A stretch of DNA of 64,000 nt from Streptococcus cristatus AS 1.3089 (GTDB lineage: Bacteria; Bacillota; Bacilli; Lactobacillales; Streptococcaceae): positions 146,501 to 210,500 of the forward strand of contig NC_021175.1 in assembly GCF_000385925.1 (NCBI RefSeq), given 5' to 3'. Positions 56,417 through 64,000 of this stretch are shown here, in pieces (the stretch's first letter is position 1; the number at the start of each line of letters is the position of its first letter). The notes beneath the pieces are model-generated. The model ran no database searches, was not told the origin of the DNA, and saw nothing but the letters and a program-made list of their open reading frames with translations. The position numbers were made by a program, and so were the translations under genes.

Positions 56417-56498
56417 GAAATCCAATCTTGGATTTCGCTCGTTTTAGCCTCTGCCCGATTTTCATGCTGATTTAGCAAGGTTAGGATGTACCAGCCTC

Positions 56499-56909
56499 CT
56501 ATTCTTCCTTCATCTGTTCAAAGACATAGAGAAAAAATTCTTTCGAAACTTCAAAATGTCCATAACGTAGTTGAGAAGCATACTGGCGCCATTCGGGATG
56601 TGGCCGTACCTGCTCGATTGGGCAGTCTTTGACAGGTTGGTAGTAGCTGACATCTCGCCGAAATGGGACAAAGCCTTCGAACATCTCTACTTGGTAGGCA
56701 GTGTCATCTAGAATCTTACCAACTGCTGTAAAGGCCTGCAATTTTTCCTGACCATTCAGCTGATACTTGGGGCTGTAGTACAGAAGGTAGTCCCCCTTTT
56801 CCATTCGGTTCAATGGTGCTTTTTTTCCATGACAGACTTGGCAAAATCCACCTTCTACACCTCTTAGTACATGTTCTTTTGATACGACACCAATCCAAAA
56901 TCTAGTCAT
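56499..56909 (-). CDS. EVE domain protein
   Basis: A 136-residue single-domain protein. The start TRFWIGVVSKEHVLRG and the centre MEKGDYLLYYSPKYQL are typical of EVE (PUA-like) domains, which bind modified bases in DNA or RNA. The gene overlaps the end of a MarR-type regulator by eight bases and is co-transcribed with it. The conserved pairing hints at a response to a small molecule or modified nucleic acid, which remains inference. Confidence 0.8.
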   Translation of the reverse strand: MTRFWIGVVSKEHVLRGVEGGFCQVCHGKKAPLNRMEKGDYLLYYSPKYQLNGQEKLQAFTAVGKILDDTAYQVEMFEGFVPFRRDVSYYQPVKDCPIEQVRPHPEWRQYASQLRYGHFEVSKEFFLYVFEQMKEE

Positions 56910-57363
56910 TTTCTGCCTCCAGTTTGATTAAGAGTTGGTTTAATATTTCTGTTTTATCTTCTAATTTTCCAAAGAATGCCTGATCAATGCCTTCTACCAA
57001 AGGAAGGGCTTGGTTGACCTTTTGCAGACCCGTATCCGTTAGAAGTATGATGTTGGCGCGGCTGTCCTTGGGATGGACTTCCCGCATTATCAAACCTTTC
57101 TTGACCAAGAGGCGGATGATTTGGGATACGGTCATAACATCCATGTCAGAAAAGCGAGCAATGTCGATCTGACTCACCCATTCTTGCTGGCTCAGAAGCG
57201 CTGCAAGAGTGGTCAGAACGACAAACTGGGGATGGGTCAAATCAATTGTTCTCAGTTTGTTTTTTATCAGCCCATGCCACTTGTGGTAGGCACGGATAAA
57301 GAGCAGACCGGTTGATTTTTTGTATTCATCCTTGTAGATGGAGTTAAACTGCGATTTTTCCAT
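56902..57363 (-). CDS. MarR-family transcriptional regulator
   Basis: A 153-residue winged-helix repressor. The recognition part is WVSQIDIARFSDMDVMTVSQ and the wing KDSRANIILLTDTG, the D-x-R motif of MarR proteins. I chose ATG 57363 with GAGGGAAAG upstream; the longer open frame has no binding site and covers the promoter. A perfect palindrome TAAGTGCACTTA beside the -10 is the probable operator, so it likely represses itself and the EVE gene. Confidence 0.9.
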   Translation of the reverse strand: MEKSQFNSIYKDEYKKSTGLLFIRAYHKWHGLIKNKLRTIDLTHPQFVVLTTLAALLSQQEWVSQIDIARFSDMDVMTVSQIIRLLVKKGLIMREVHPKDSRANIILLTDTGLQKVNQALPLVEGIDQAFFGKLEDKTEILNQLLIKLEAEND

Positions 57364-57386
57364 TAGCTTTCCCTCTAGATTTTTTG

Positions 57387-57426
57387 TAAGTGCACTTATT
57401 ATAATCCGACATCTTGTTTTTGTCAA
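57387..57426 (-). promoter_or_regulatory. Promoter and MarR-type operator
   Basis: On the minus strand TTGACA (57421-57426), 17 bases and TATAAT (57398-57403) form a consensus promoter. The 12-base perfect palindrome TAAGTGCACTTA (57387-57398) touches the -10, where binding would block transcription. Confidence 0.75.
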
Positions 57427-57429
57427 TAA

Positions 57430-57465
57430 AAACCCAGTTTAGACTAAAAAGTCCGAACTGGGTTC
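57430..57465 (-). terminator. Terminator of ScaR-type gene
   Basis: AACCCAGTT (57431-57439) and AACTGGGTT (57456-57464) form a perfect stem with an inner GACT/AGTC pairing; on the minus strand a T-rich tail follows. Confidence 0.8.
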
Positions 57466-57468
57466 TGT

Positions 57469-58116
57469 TTATATTTTCTCCACATAAATCTGCTGGGCAA
57501 TCATAGGGCTGACTTGAATTTCTTGGCCGTCTACTTCTAGTTGATAGAGCTGGCTGTAGTCGTCATACTGGAGGAAACGGATTTCTTGGTTTATGTTCAG
57601 ATTGTGCTTTTCCAGATAGGCCAAAAGCTCAAAGTTATCGTGGACACGGCAGATGAGGTAGTTGCCAGGCTCTTGAGCGGAGGCAAGGGATTGATGGTAT
57701 TTTTCTTCCAACAGTTGGTGCTTGGCTGGGATTGTTCCACCATGTGGGCAGGTTTCAGGGAAATCCAGCATTTTTTCTAAGCCTGCGACAAAACGCTCAG
57801 AAACGGTGTGTTCTAGAATCTCGGCTTCCTGATGGATTTCGTCTGTGGTGTAGCCCAGCTTTTGAACCAGAAATACCTCGATCAGTCGGTGCTTGCGGTA
57901 GAGGTCAGAGACCAGCTGCAGGCCTAGGTCGGTTAGCAGATAGCCCGCCTTTTTGTCCTTGCTTAGGAGTTCTTCAGCCAGCATTTTCTTCATCATCTCC
58001 GTCACGGCTGGCGGGGAAACCTGCATGTGCTGGGCGATTTCCTTATTGGTGATTTTTTCCTGGCGCGTGCCAATTTCATAAATACATTTTAAGTAGTCTT
58101 CTTTATTTGGCGTCAT
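57469..58116 (-). CDS. scaR: Manganese-responsive DtxR-family regulator
   Basis: A 215-residue regulator, exactly the length of S. gordonii ScaR. The winged helix (about 1-65) contains MQVSPPAVTEMMKKM; the dimerisation and metal-binding domain (about 66-140) contains CPHGG and EAEILEHTVSERF; a C-terminal FeoA/SH3-like domain follows. I chose the ATG at 58116 (MTPNKEDYLKCIYEIG) with GAGGA upstream; the longer open frame crosses the promoter. It probably represses manganese ABC import when manganese is plentiful. No transporter gene is next to it. Confidence 0.88.
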   Translation of the reverse strand: MTPNKEDYLKCIYEIGTRQEKITNKEIAQHMQVSPPAVTEMMKKMLAEELLSKDKKAGYLLTDLGLQLVSDLYRKHRLIEVFLVQKLGYTTDEIHQEAEILEHTVSERFVAGLEKMLDFPETCPHGGTIPAKHQLLEEKYHQSLASAQEPGNYLICRVHDNFELLAYLEKHNLNINQEIRFLQYDDYSQLYQLEVDGQEIQVSPMIAQQIYVEKI

Positions 58117-58313
58117 TTTCAGTCCTCGTTGTTTTCCTAAGACTAGTATAGCAAAAAATGCCGAAAGAATACAATTTGAGCTTGGATGTTCCTTTGTACA
58201 TTGACTTTTAGCTGAAATTTTGGCATATTTAGAGGTAAATAGGAGAGGTATCGAAGGCTGCATGAGCCTGCTAGCGAAGCCTCGAACGGTACTGAAGAAA
58301 TTTTATATGATGG

Positions 58314-59402
58314 ATGTGGATGGTGATGAAAGTAGAAATAGAGCAATGCTATACAGAATTACAAGCGCTCGGCTGGTCTCAAGCTACTCTCGATACAGTT
58401 TTTCTAGCAGAAATGGTGTCATTACCGTATGAATCAACCCGCCAGAGTCTTTTTGAGGAGGCCTTTCTATTTGGCAGTCCCCTCTTTCAGAAGCTATGGT
58501 CTTTTGAATGCCGAGTAGCCCAGCCCCAGCAAGCTGAGAAGTTGTTAGAGCTAGCTATGCTCTATATGGATATGCCTGATGAATTGAGCGGAGAGGCAGC
58601 AGAAATTACCAAACTGCTCTTGCGTATGCATCCGAACTTATCGCCTCACACTCCCTTTTGGCGCCAGTTTTCTCAAACGATTCGGCAGGCTTTTTCTCCA
58701 GCAGACTTTATTGCAGACAGTGGCAATCAAAGGTTAAAAGGTCAGTTGCACCAGTTTCGCTACCTTATTTCCAGTCAGCAAGCCCAGTGGGTTAGAGAGC
58801 ATTTTCGTAAGTCGGGGATGACAGATGGCCAGGCTCTCGTAGCCTATTTTCAGACGCATCCTGAACTGGATTGCCAGCTTTGGGAATCTTCGCGGCTGCA
58901 CAATAAAGCCTTTGTCGATAAGGACAAGGTGACCTACCCAGACCATCAGCCCTATCAGGCCAATATCAAGATCCTCCATCGTTTCCATACCGAGTTTATT
59001 CTGGATAGGGAAGGTCGGTTTCTCAATATCCTAGATCCAGAAGGAAGCAGTCAAAATGGGCTAGTCAATGGAGCTAGTTTTAATTATGGGAAGAAACCTT
59101 CGTTTTTCAATCACAGTTCCCATTATTACTACGATGTCAAAAGTCCAGCCCAGTGGGATCCCCAGTTTCGCAGGCTGGCGATTCGAAATGGCGGGCAAGC
59201 CTTCAAAGCCCCTCAAAATAATCGCGGCTTGGATGGTTACCATATGGCTAAGAGTCATTATGCGATTGAGGGGAAAAGCGTTAAAAGTCAAGTTGATGCC
59301 CAAGTAAAAGATTTTGAAAAATCATTAGTCGAAAAGTTAAAAGGGAAAGATTATCTCAAATATTTATGGAATAAAGTGAAAAATAAATATCTGAGATTAT
59401 AG
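58314..59402 (+). CDS. DUF3114-like protein
   Basis: A protein of up to 362 residues without signal peptide or membrane helices, matching the streptococcal DUF3114 type in length and in its aromatic, asparagine-rich second half (NHSSHYYYDVKSPAQWDP). The start is uncertain: ATG 58314, 58320 and 58326 are in frame, and none has a good binding site; 58326 (MKVEIEQCY) is attractive. A HAD phosphatase follows 15 bases later. The histidine-rich segment at about 265-275 might bind metal. Function unknown. Confidence 0.65.
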   Translation: MWMVMKVEIEQCYTELQALGWSQATLDTVFLAEMVSLPYESTRQSLFEEAFLFGSPLFQKLWSFECRVAQPQQAEKLLELAMLYMDMPDELSGEAAEITKLLLRMHPNLSPHTPFWRQFSQTIRQAFSPADFIADSGNQRLKGQLHQFRYLISSQQAQWVREHFRKSGMTDGQALVAYFQTHPELDCQLWESSRLHNKAFVDKDKVTYPDHQPYQANIKILHRFHTEFILDREGRFLNILDPEGSSQNGLVNGASFNYGKKPSFFNHSSHYYYDVKSPAQWDPQFRRLAIRNGGQAFKAPQNNRGLDGYHMAKSHYAIEGKSVKSQVDAQVKDFEKSLVEKLKGKDYLKYLWNKVKNKYLRL

Positions 59403-59417
59403 AAATGAGGTGGAAAG

Positions 59418-60245
59418 ATGCCAATTAAAATGATCGCTACGGATATGGACGGCACCCTTTTGGACCCAAGAGGAGAGCTGGATTTGCCACGCCTGACAGC
59501 AGTTTTAGACCAGCTGGAGGAGCGGGACATCAAGTTTGTCATTGCGACGGGCAATGAAATCCAACGAATGCGCTTATTGTTGGGCGATTTGACAGAGCGT
59601 ATGACCCTGATCGTCGCCAACGGCGCTCGAATCTTTGAAAAGAATGAAATGTTGCTGGGCACTTTCTGGCAGCCTGATTTGATTGCGGATACGCTGGCTT
59701 ATTTTCAGGGTCAAGAACGAGAGGTGCATCTGGTGGTCACTTCCACTAAAGGTGGCTTTGTTCAGGACGGAACTGATTTTCCGATGATTAGCAAGATTAT
59801 GACAGAAGAAATGGCGGCCCATTTTTACAAACGAATGAATTTCGTGCCTAATCTGCAAGAGCATCCGTTTGAAGAAGTGCTAAAGATGAGCGTTATGGTC
59901 GATGAAGCGCAAGCGGCAGAGATTACGCAGCAGATCAATACAGCATTTGCTGGACGATTGAGTGCTGTGACCAGCGGTTATGGCGCGATTGACATTATCC
60001 AAGAAGGTCTTCACAAGGCTTGGGGGCTTCGTCAGCTCATGGATCGGTGGCAAATCAAAAGCAAGGAAATCATGGCTTTTGGTGACAGCGAAAATGACTT
60101 GGAAATGCTGGAACTAGCGGATTTCTCCTATGCTATGGAAAATGGGGATGAGAAGCTTAAGCGCATTGCCAGTCGCTTGGCACCAGCCAATGCAGAGGCC
60201 GGTGTTTTGCAGGTGATTGAGCAATACTTAGAAAAAGGAGTCTAA
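59418..60245 (+). CDS. Cof-type HAD phosphatase
   Basis: A 275-residue haloacid-dehalogenase phosphatase of the Cof (IIB cap) branch, which acts on sugar phosphates or similar small molecules. The nucleophile motif is DMDGTLLD near residue 9, motif II is VIATGN near 42, and motif IV is FGDSENDLEML near 220. GAGGTGGAAAG lies upstream of ATG 59418. The next gene starts directly after its stop. Substrate unknown. Confidence 0.9.
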   Translation: MPIKMIATDMDGTLLDPRGELDLPRLTAVLDQLEERDIKFVIATGNEIQRMRLLLGDLTERMTLIVANGARIFEKNEMLLGTFWQPDLIADTLAYFQGQEREVHLVVTSTKGGFVQDGTDFPMISKIMTEEMAAHFYKRMNFVPNLQEHPFEEVLKMSVMVDEAQAAEITQQINTAFAGRLSAVTSGYGAIDIIQEGLHKAWGLRQLMDRWQIKSKEIMAFGDSENDLEMLELADFSYAMENGDEKLKRIASRLAPANAEAGVLQVIEQYLEKGV

Positions 60246-60878
60246 ATGGCAGTTCAATTATTAGAACAGTGGCTTTTGAATGAGCAGGCAAAGATCCAGA
60301 AAAATTATCGGGATCTGAATCAGCTTGCGGTCAAAGAGCCAGCGATTATTTTTATCGGTGATTCGATTGTGGAATATTTCCCGCTGCATGAGCTATTGCA
60401 AAGCCCTAAAACCTTGGTCAATCGTGGCATTCGTGGCTACAAGACTGATTTGCTTTTAGAAAACTTGGATGCCCATCTCTTTGGACAGGCTCTGGACAAG
60501 GTCTTTCTCCTGATTGGAACCAACGACATTGGCAAGGAGATGCCTCAGGCTGAAACGCTGGCCAATCTGGAAGCAGTTGTTCAGGAGATTTCTCGCGACT
60601 ATCCTCTGGCTCAGATCCAGCTGCTGTCCGTCCTGCCTGTGAATGAGCAGGAGCAGTATAAAGGAACGGTTTATATCCGAACGAACGAGAAAATCCAAGC
60701 CCTCAATCGTGCCTACCAAGACCTAGCAAGCATCTATACCAATGTCCATTTTATCGACCTTTATGATAACTTCTTGGATGAGAACGGTCAGCTGCGGGAG
60801 GATTTTACTACGGATGGCTTGCACCTGACTATTGCTGGCTATGTGACGCTGTCAAAGGCTTTGCAGCGATATCTGTAG
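60246..60878 (+). CDS. SGNH/GDSL-type hydrolase
   Basis: A 210-residue cytoplasmic esterase-like enzyme with the SGNH blocks: FIGDSIVEYF (serine near 40), NRGIRGYKT (glycine), LLIGTNDIG (asparagine near 93) and TTDGLHLTIAGY (Asp-His near 196). AAAGGAG lies at the end of the preceding gene, so the two are translated from one transcript. Platelet-activating-factor-like acyl hydrolases of this size are common in streptococci. Confidence 0.9.
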   Translation: MAVQLLEQWLLNEQAKIQKNYRDLNQLAVKEPAIIFIGDSIVEYFPLHELLQSPKTLVNRGIRGYKTDLLLENLDAHLFGQALDKVFLLIGTNDIGKEMPQAETLANLEAVVQEISRDYPLAQIQLLSVLPVNEQEQYKGTVYIRTNEKIQALNRAYQDLASIYTNVHFIDLYDNFLDENGQLREDFTTDGLHLTIAGYVTLSKALQRYL

Positions 60879-60985
60879 TTTCTTCGAAAAATATATCATA
60901 AATTGAATATATTGCTTTTAAATTATGAGGATGATACTGAAAAATCTTGAATTTAGGATAAAAGATTATGATTAGGAGATTATTT

Positions 60986-62059
60986 ATGAAAAAAGAAAGC
61001 TTTCTCATAGTAGCTTGGGTATGCATTCTGAGTCTAATACCATTCGTGAGTATTTTTTCTGATGAACAAAGATTTTACGATGGTTCAAACGTACAAATAA
61101 CAGATAAAGAATTTGGGAAACCAGAATCTGTCCGTTCTAAAGATAGGCATGCTGGGTGGAGGCTAGGAGATTTTGTTGTATCAGACTACTCTGATTGGGT
61201 GACTGATAAAACAGGTGAAGATGTATTTTTAAAGAAAAGAGGAGATAAAATTACGGTATCTTTCAAATTGCAGCAAGATATCAAAAAATTAAATGGCAAC
61301 CAGAATTTTCAAATTGTTGATATCAAAAAAGGTGATATGACTGAGCCAGTAATTAATGGTGGAGTAAATGGTTTAGGAACACTTTTTGTAGAAAAAGAAG
61401 ATTACAATGGTAAGAAATTACCAGTAAAGAAATACGCTGACTATTTAAAAGCTGTTTCATTAAATGCAAATACTAAAGTATTAACCTTGGAAGAAGGAAA
61501 CTATCATTTTGTATTGGTTTACGCTATTGATGATACATCTCTGTTTGGAGATTTTTTGAATCGTCATCAATACTATCGGATTGATTATCGTTTTAAAGTC
61601 CGTAATGGAAATGCAATGGCTTTTATTAAGGACGCAGAGACTGATGAAGAATTGAAGCATGACTCAACGACTAAAGGTTTTGTGGTTGATACAGCTCAGT
61701 CACACTATCTAAATATCCAAATATCAAAAAGAGACAAAAATGGTGATGTTAGAAAAAATGTTCCATATAAAAACGGTGAAATCATTTCTGAGGAAGGAGA
61801 TTATACTATTTCTATCTCAACGGACTATTCAAATGAACCAACTCAAAAACAGATTCATGTTAGTGGAAGTAGTCAAAATAGTATTGATAAAGGAGAAATA
61901 ATTTCTTCTACTAAAATATCCGAAGCTTCAGGAAGCAAAAAAGAGGTAAAACAACGAGAAAATAAGAGTAGTATTGTTTCGTCTTTACTGATTTTAGGGA
62001 TTTGTTCAGCAGGATTCATAGTTTTGAAAGTCATAAGTAAAAAAAGGGAAAATAAATAG
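60986..62059 (+). CDS. Surface membrane protein, unknown
   Basis: A 357-residue protein with a signal-like N-terminal helix (about 5-24), a long extracellular region rich in beta strands, and a C-terminal helix near 330-348 followed by KKRENK. I chose ATG 60986, eight bases after AGGAG, over the ATG at 60968. The next gene, a lipoprotein with a nuclease-like end, begins one base after the stop, so the two probably act together. GC content is lower than in the genes before it. No family recognised. Confidence 0.7.
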   Translation: MKKESFLIVAWVCILSLIPFVSIFSDEQRFYDGSNVQITDKEFGKPESVRSKDRHAGWRLGDFVVSDYSDWVTDKTGEDVFLKKRGDKITVSFKLQQDIKKLNGNQNFQIVDIKKGDMTEPVINGGVNGLGTLFVEKEDYNGKKLPVKKYADYLKAVSLNANTKVLTLEEGNYHFVLVYAIDDTSLFGDFLNRHQYYRIDYRFKVRNGNAMAFIKDAETDEELKHDSTTKGFVVDTAQSHYLNIQISKRDKNGDVRKNVPYKNGEIISEEGDYTISISTDYSNEPTQKQIHVSGSSQNSIDKGEIISSTKISEASGSKKEVKQRENKSSIVSSLLILGICSAGFIVLKVISKKRENK

Positions 62060-62060
62060 T

Positions 62061-63188
62061 ATGAAAATTAGTAAGAAAATTTTTCATTTCCTCTTAATTT
62101 GTATAGTTTTATTACCATCACTACTAGCATGTTCATCAGTAAATAATCAAAATCAAGAAAATTCAAAAACTAAAGACACTAATACTCGAATTAATAATGT
62201 AGAGGAAGTTGATAAAAGTAATCTATCTTATCTAGTCTCTGAGAGCCTTGAAAATAGTAAATATCCAGTTTTAGTAGAAGATATTGCTATTCAAACAATG
62301 TCACAAGAATATTATGAGGAGTTAGAATTTAATTCTCAAGAGAACATTTATTTTGGTCATACTGAAAACCAGCTACTCCAAATGTTTGATACCGCTAAAT
62401 ATAGTTTTACTGTTAATTCAAATGGAGAAACAATTGTAGGATTAGATAGTGACTTGTTTACAGAAGACTATCTAACCAAAGCGATGAAGAATGTCGCAAT
62501 TGGTAGTGGCGTTATCATTGTTTGTGCCTCGGTTTCTGTAGTTTTATCAGGTGGTGCAACAACTCCAATGGCAATAATGATAGTAGCTGGGGAACTAACA
62601 ACTGAGGCGGCGTTAGCATCAGTTATATCGGGTGTTGTGACAGCGGGTATTGCTAAGTTTAATGGTGAGTCGAATGAGAAAATTTTAGAAAATACAATAA
62701 CTTCGGCATCTGAAGGATTTAAGTACGCAGCTCTCTTTTCAGGTGCAACAAAAGTATTAACAAGTACAGGAAAATATATTTCAACAAATATTTATCCGAA
62801 AGCAAACAGTTTCTTAACCCAGAAACAGGCAATTAAAGAAGGCGGTACTTATCGTGAATTGTTTTCTAAGTTTAAAGGAAATTTAAAAGATAACAAATTA
62901 CAAATTCATCATGTTCCTGCTAATGCATCTAGTTCGGAGACTGTTATGAGTCGATTGGATGGTCCGAGTATCTTAATGACAGAAAAAGATCATGCCTTGA
63001 CAGCTAGTTATGGAAGTTCACTAAGCGCACAAAGTTATCGAGCTAAACAAGCTAAGTATATTGAAGAGGGGAATTGGAAAAAAGCTTTTGAGATGGATGT
63101 TAATGATATCCGATCCAAATTTGGAGAAAAATATGACGAAGCGTTGAAAGCAGCAGAGAGAGCTGCAAGAGAGAAGAAACTTTGGTAG
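62061..63188 (+). CDS. Lipoprotein with nuclease-like toxin C-terminus
   Basis: A 375-residue protein with a lipoprotein signal (hydrophobic stretch, then LLACSS with the lipid-carrying cysteine near 24). A variable region and a glycine/alanine-rich hydrophobic segment follow (about 145-195, VAIGSGVIIVCASVSVVLSG). The last 110 residues carry LQIHHVPANASS, then PSILMTEKDHALTASYG, QSYRAKQAKYIEEGNW and FGEKYDEALKAAE. This histidine pair plus DH pattern is like HNH/Endo VII-fold nuclease domains at the ends of polymorphic toxins. The layout of anchor, hydrophobic middle and C-terminal enzyme suggests an antibacterial toxin. No immunity gene is visible downstream. Confidence 0.68.
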   Translation: MKISKKIFHFLLICIVLLPSLLACSSVNNQNQENSKTKDTNTRINNVEEVDKSNLSYLVSESLENSKYPVLVEDIAIQTMSQEYYEELEFNSQENIYFGHTENQLLQMFDTAKYSFTVNSNGETIVGLDSDLFTEDYLTKAMKNVAIGSGVIIVCASVSVVLSGGATTPMAIMIVAGELTTEAALASVISGVVTAGIAKFNGESNEKILENTITSASEGFKYAALFSGATKVLTSTGKYISTNIYPKANSFLTQKQAIKEGGTYRELFSKFKGNLKDNKLQIHHVPANASSSETVMSRLDGPSILMTEKDHALTASYGSSLSAQSYRAKQAKYIEEGNWKKAFEMDVNDIRSKFGEKYDEALKAAERAAREKKLW

Positions 63189-63399
63189 TGATTTGTTTAA
63201 TAAACTATTTTTTGTAAAAGGAGACTTTAGTGTCTTTCATAAGAGGTAATAGAAACAGATTTTGATAACTAATAGGCTCTTTTTATACCATTTGTCAAGT
63301 ATATCAATGATTTTTATAGGAAAATAATAATGAGGTAGTAGAATTGTAGGTCTACTATCTTATTTTCTACTCTATTCCACCAATTAATCTTGAAATTTC
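63189..63399 (+). other. Region after lipoprotein, possible immunity remnant
   Basis: AAAAGGAG at about 63218 is followed nine bases later by a GTG that opens only 11 codons. A small hairpin TAGTAGA/TCTACTA lies at about 63334-63356. No other coding signal is seen. Confidence 0.35.
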
Positions 63400-63432
63400 A
63401 AAACGAGTGTGACTTTTTCCACACTCGTTTTC
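63400..63432. terminator. Bidirectional terminator
   Basis: AAAACGAGTGTG (63400-63411) pairs perfectly with CACACTCGTTTT (63420-63431) between two convergent genes. Confidence 0.85.
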
Positions 63433-63459
63433 TATATTTATTAGAGATTTTTACTTGCT

Positions 63460-63897
63460 TTAGTCTAGCCACTGGATAAAGGCCATTTTATCTTGGTGAT
63501 TGTAGCCAGCCCGTTTATAAAATTTCCAAGTGCTTTCTTTCTTGGAGCCCGTCAGTAGCATCATTTTGTAGCAATTGGCTTCGGTCGCTATTTTCTTAGC
63601 AAAATCAAGGCATTCACTAGCATAACCCTTGCCTCTAAAGTCATGATGAGTAACGACATTTTCGATCAGAGCGTAGGGACGCAGTCCTCTCGTGAGATTG
63701 GGAATGACGACACAAATACAAGAAGAAACAATCTTTCCGTCAAGTGCTTTGACAATAATATGGTGGTCTGGATCTTCTACCATCCGCTGCCAGACCTTTT
63801 GTAAGGTTGGGCTTTTTTCTGGAATGGCCGTCTCGTGCAAGGAGAGGTACAAATGGAGTAATTCATCTAGGTCGTTTGGAATGGCTTCTCTGATCAT
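63460..63897 (-). CDS. GNAT family N-acetyltransferase
   Basis: A 145-residue acetyltransferase. The acetyl-CoA region is ENVVTHHDFRGKGYASECL near residue 80, followed by CYKMMLLTGSKKESTWKFYKRAGY, a typical GNAT ending. The start ATG at 63897 has AGGTGAAAAG upstream on the minus strand, and an extended -10 (TGCTATAAT, about 63941-63949) lies about 45 bases before it. Substrate unknown. Confidence 0.88.
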   Translation of the reverse strand: MIREAIPNDLDELLHLYLSLHETAIPEKSPTLQKVWQRMVEDPDHHIIVKALDGKIVSSCICVVIPNLTRGLRPYALIENVVTHHDFRGKGYASECLDFAKKIATEANCYKMMLLTGSKKESTWKFYKRAGYNHQDKMAFIQWLD

Positions 63898-64000
63898 CTT
63901 TTCACCTACTATTTTGGAATCTTTTCGTTTACTTAGCAGTATTATAGCATGTTTAGCCCTTACATTTCTAGCTTACTCCAAATTAAAATCTTCCACAGCT

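Noticed and set aside
58220..58432. Overlapping frame MMDVDGDE at the start of the DUF3114 gene
   Set aside because: It has a better-placed purine stretch, but the product has no protein-like pattern and ends quickly; the DUF3114 frame continues for over 350 codons.
1..64000. CRISPR arrays, prophage or integrative elements
   Set aside because: No regularly spaced short repeats, no integrase and no phage structural genes were seen; the only direct repeats are the coding repeats of the protease and the LXG copies.

Overview
The window looks like a chromosome segment of an oral streptococcus of the sanguinis group. The grounds are the folC-folE-folBK folate cluster, a competence-type ssbB, a 215-residue ScaR/MntR-type regulator, an M26 IgA1 protease with long tandem repeats and an N-terminal LPKTGE sorting signal, and streptococcal intergenic hairpin elements. 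Species-level naming is inference. No rRNA, tRNA or CRISPR array was seen.

Layout. 1-1.9 kb: end of the folate operon. 1.9-5.9 kb: a three-gene ABC exporter followed by an OmpR-type response regulator and a histidine kinase, ending in a structured intergenic element. 6.1-7.0 kb: an XRE regulator with two membrane proteins. 7.0-9.7 kb: a DUF1846 protein and pepA on the minus strand. 9.8-11.6 kb: DUF4651 protein, thioredoxin-like protein, ytpR and ssbB. 11.8-33.0 kb: a low-GC type VIIb secretion locus. It begins with esxA, then carries small LXG partner proteins, three LXG toxin cassettes that are all damaged, membrane proteins that are probably immunity proteins, DUF4176 and DUF5085 proteins and a decayed IS3-type element, and ends with the machine genes essA-esaB-essB-essC-esaA. 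33.1-36.3 kb: a small membrane peptide, relA and dtd.

36.7-45.7 kb: a seven-gene, translationally coupled operon. It encodes a CDP-archaeol-synthase-like protein, two proteins built like rifampicin phosphotransferase, a CDP-alcohol phosphatidyltransferase of the serine type, a phosphatidylserine decarboxylase-like enzyme, a UbiA prenyltransferase and a GNAT-like protein. Four of these families together match consecutive steps of archaeal polar ether-lipid synthesis. This is my main candidate for an undescribed system: an unusual membrane lipid with an ethanolamine-type head group.

45.9-54.3 kb: the 2801-residue M26 metalloprotease. 54.4-60.9 kb: assorted genes (nucleotidyltransferase, GNAT, EVE and MarR pair, ScaR-type regulator, DUF3114, HAD phosphatase, SGNH hydrolase). 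61.0-63.2 kb: a surface protein and a lipoprotein with a nuclease-like C-terminus that may be a toxin pair. 63.5-63.9 kb: a GNAT protein.

Caution. At least eight genes, both in the type VII locus and in ordinary regions, carry one-base length changes. Seven of the eight are best explained as one lost base, nearly all in short runs of a single base. Sequencing or assembly error is a serious alternative to real gene decay, and several pseudogene calls here depend on it.
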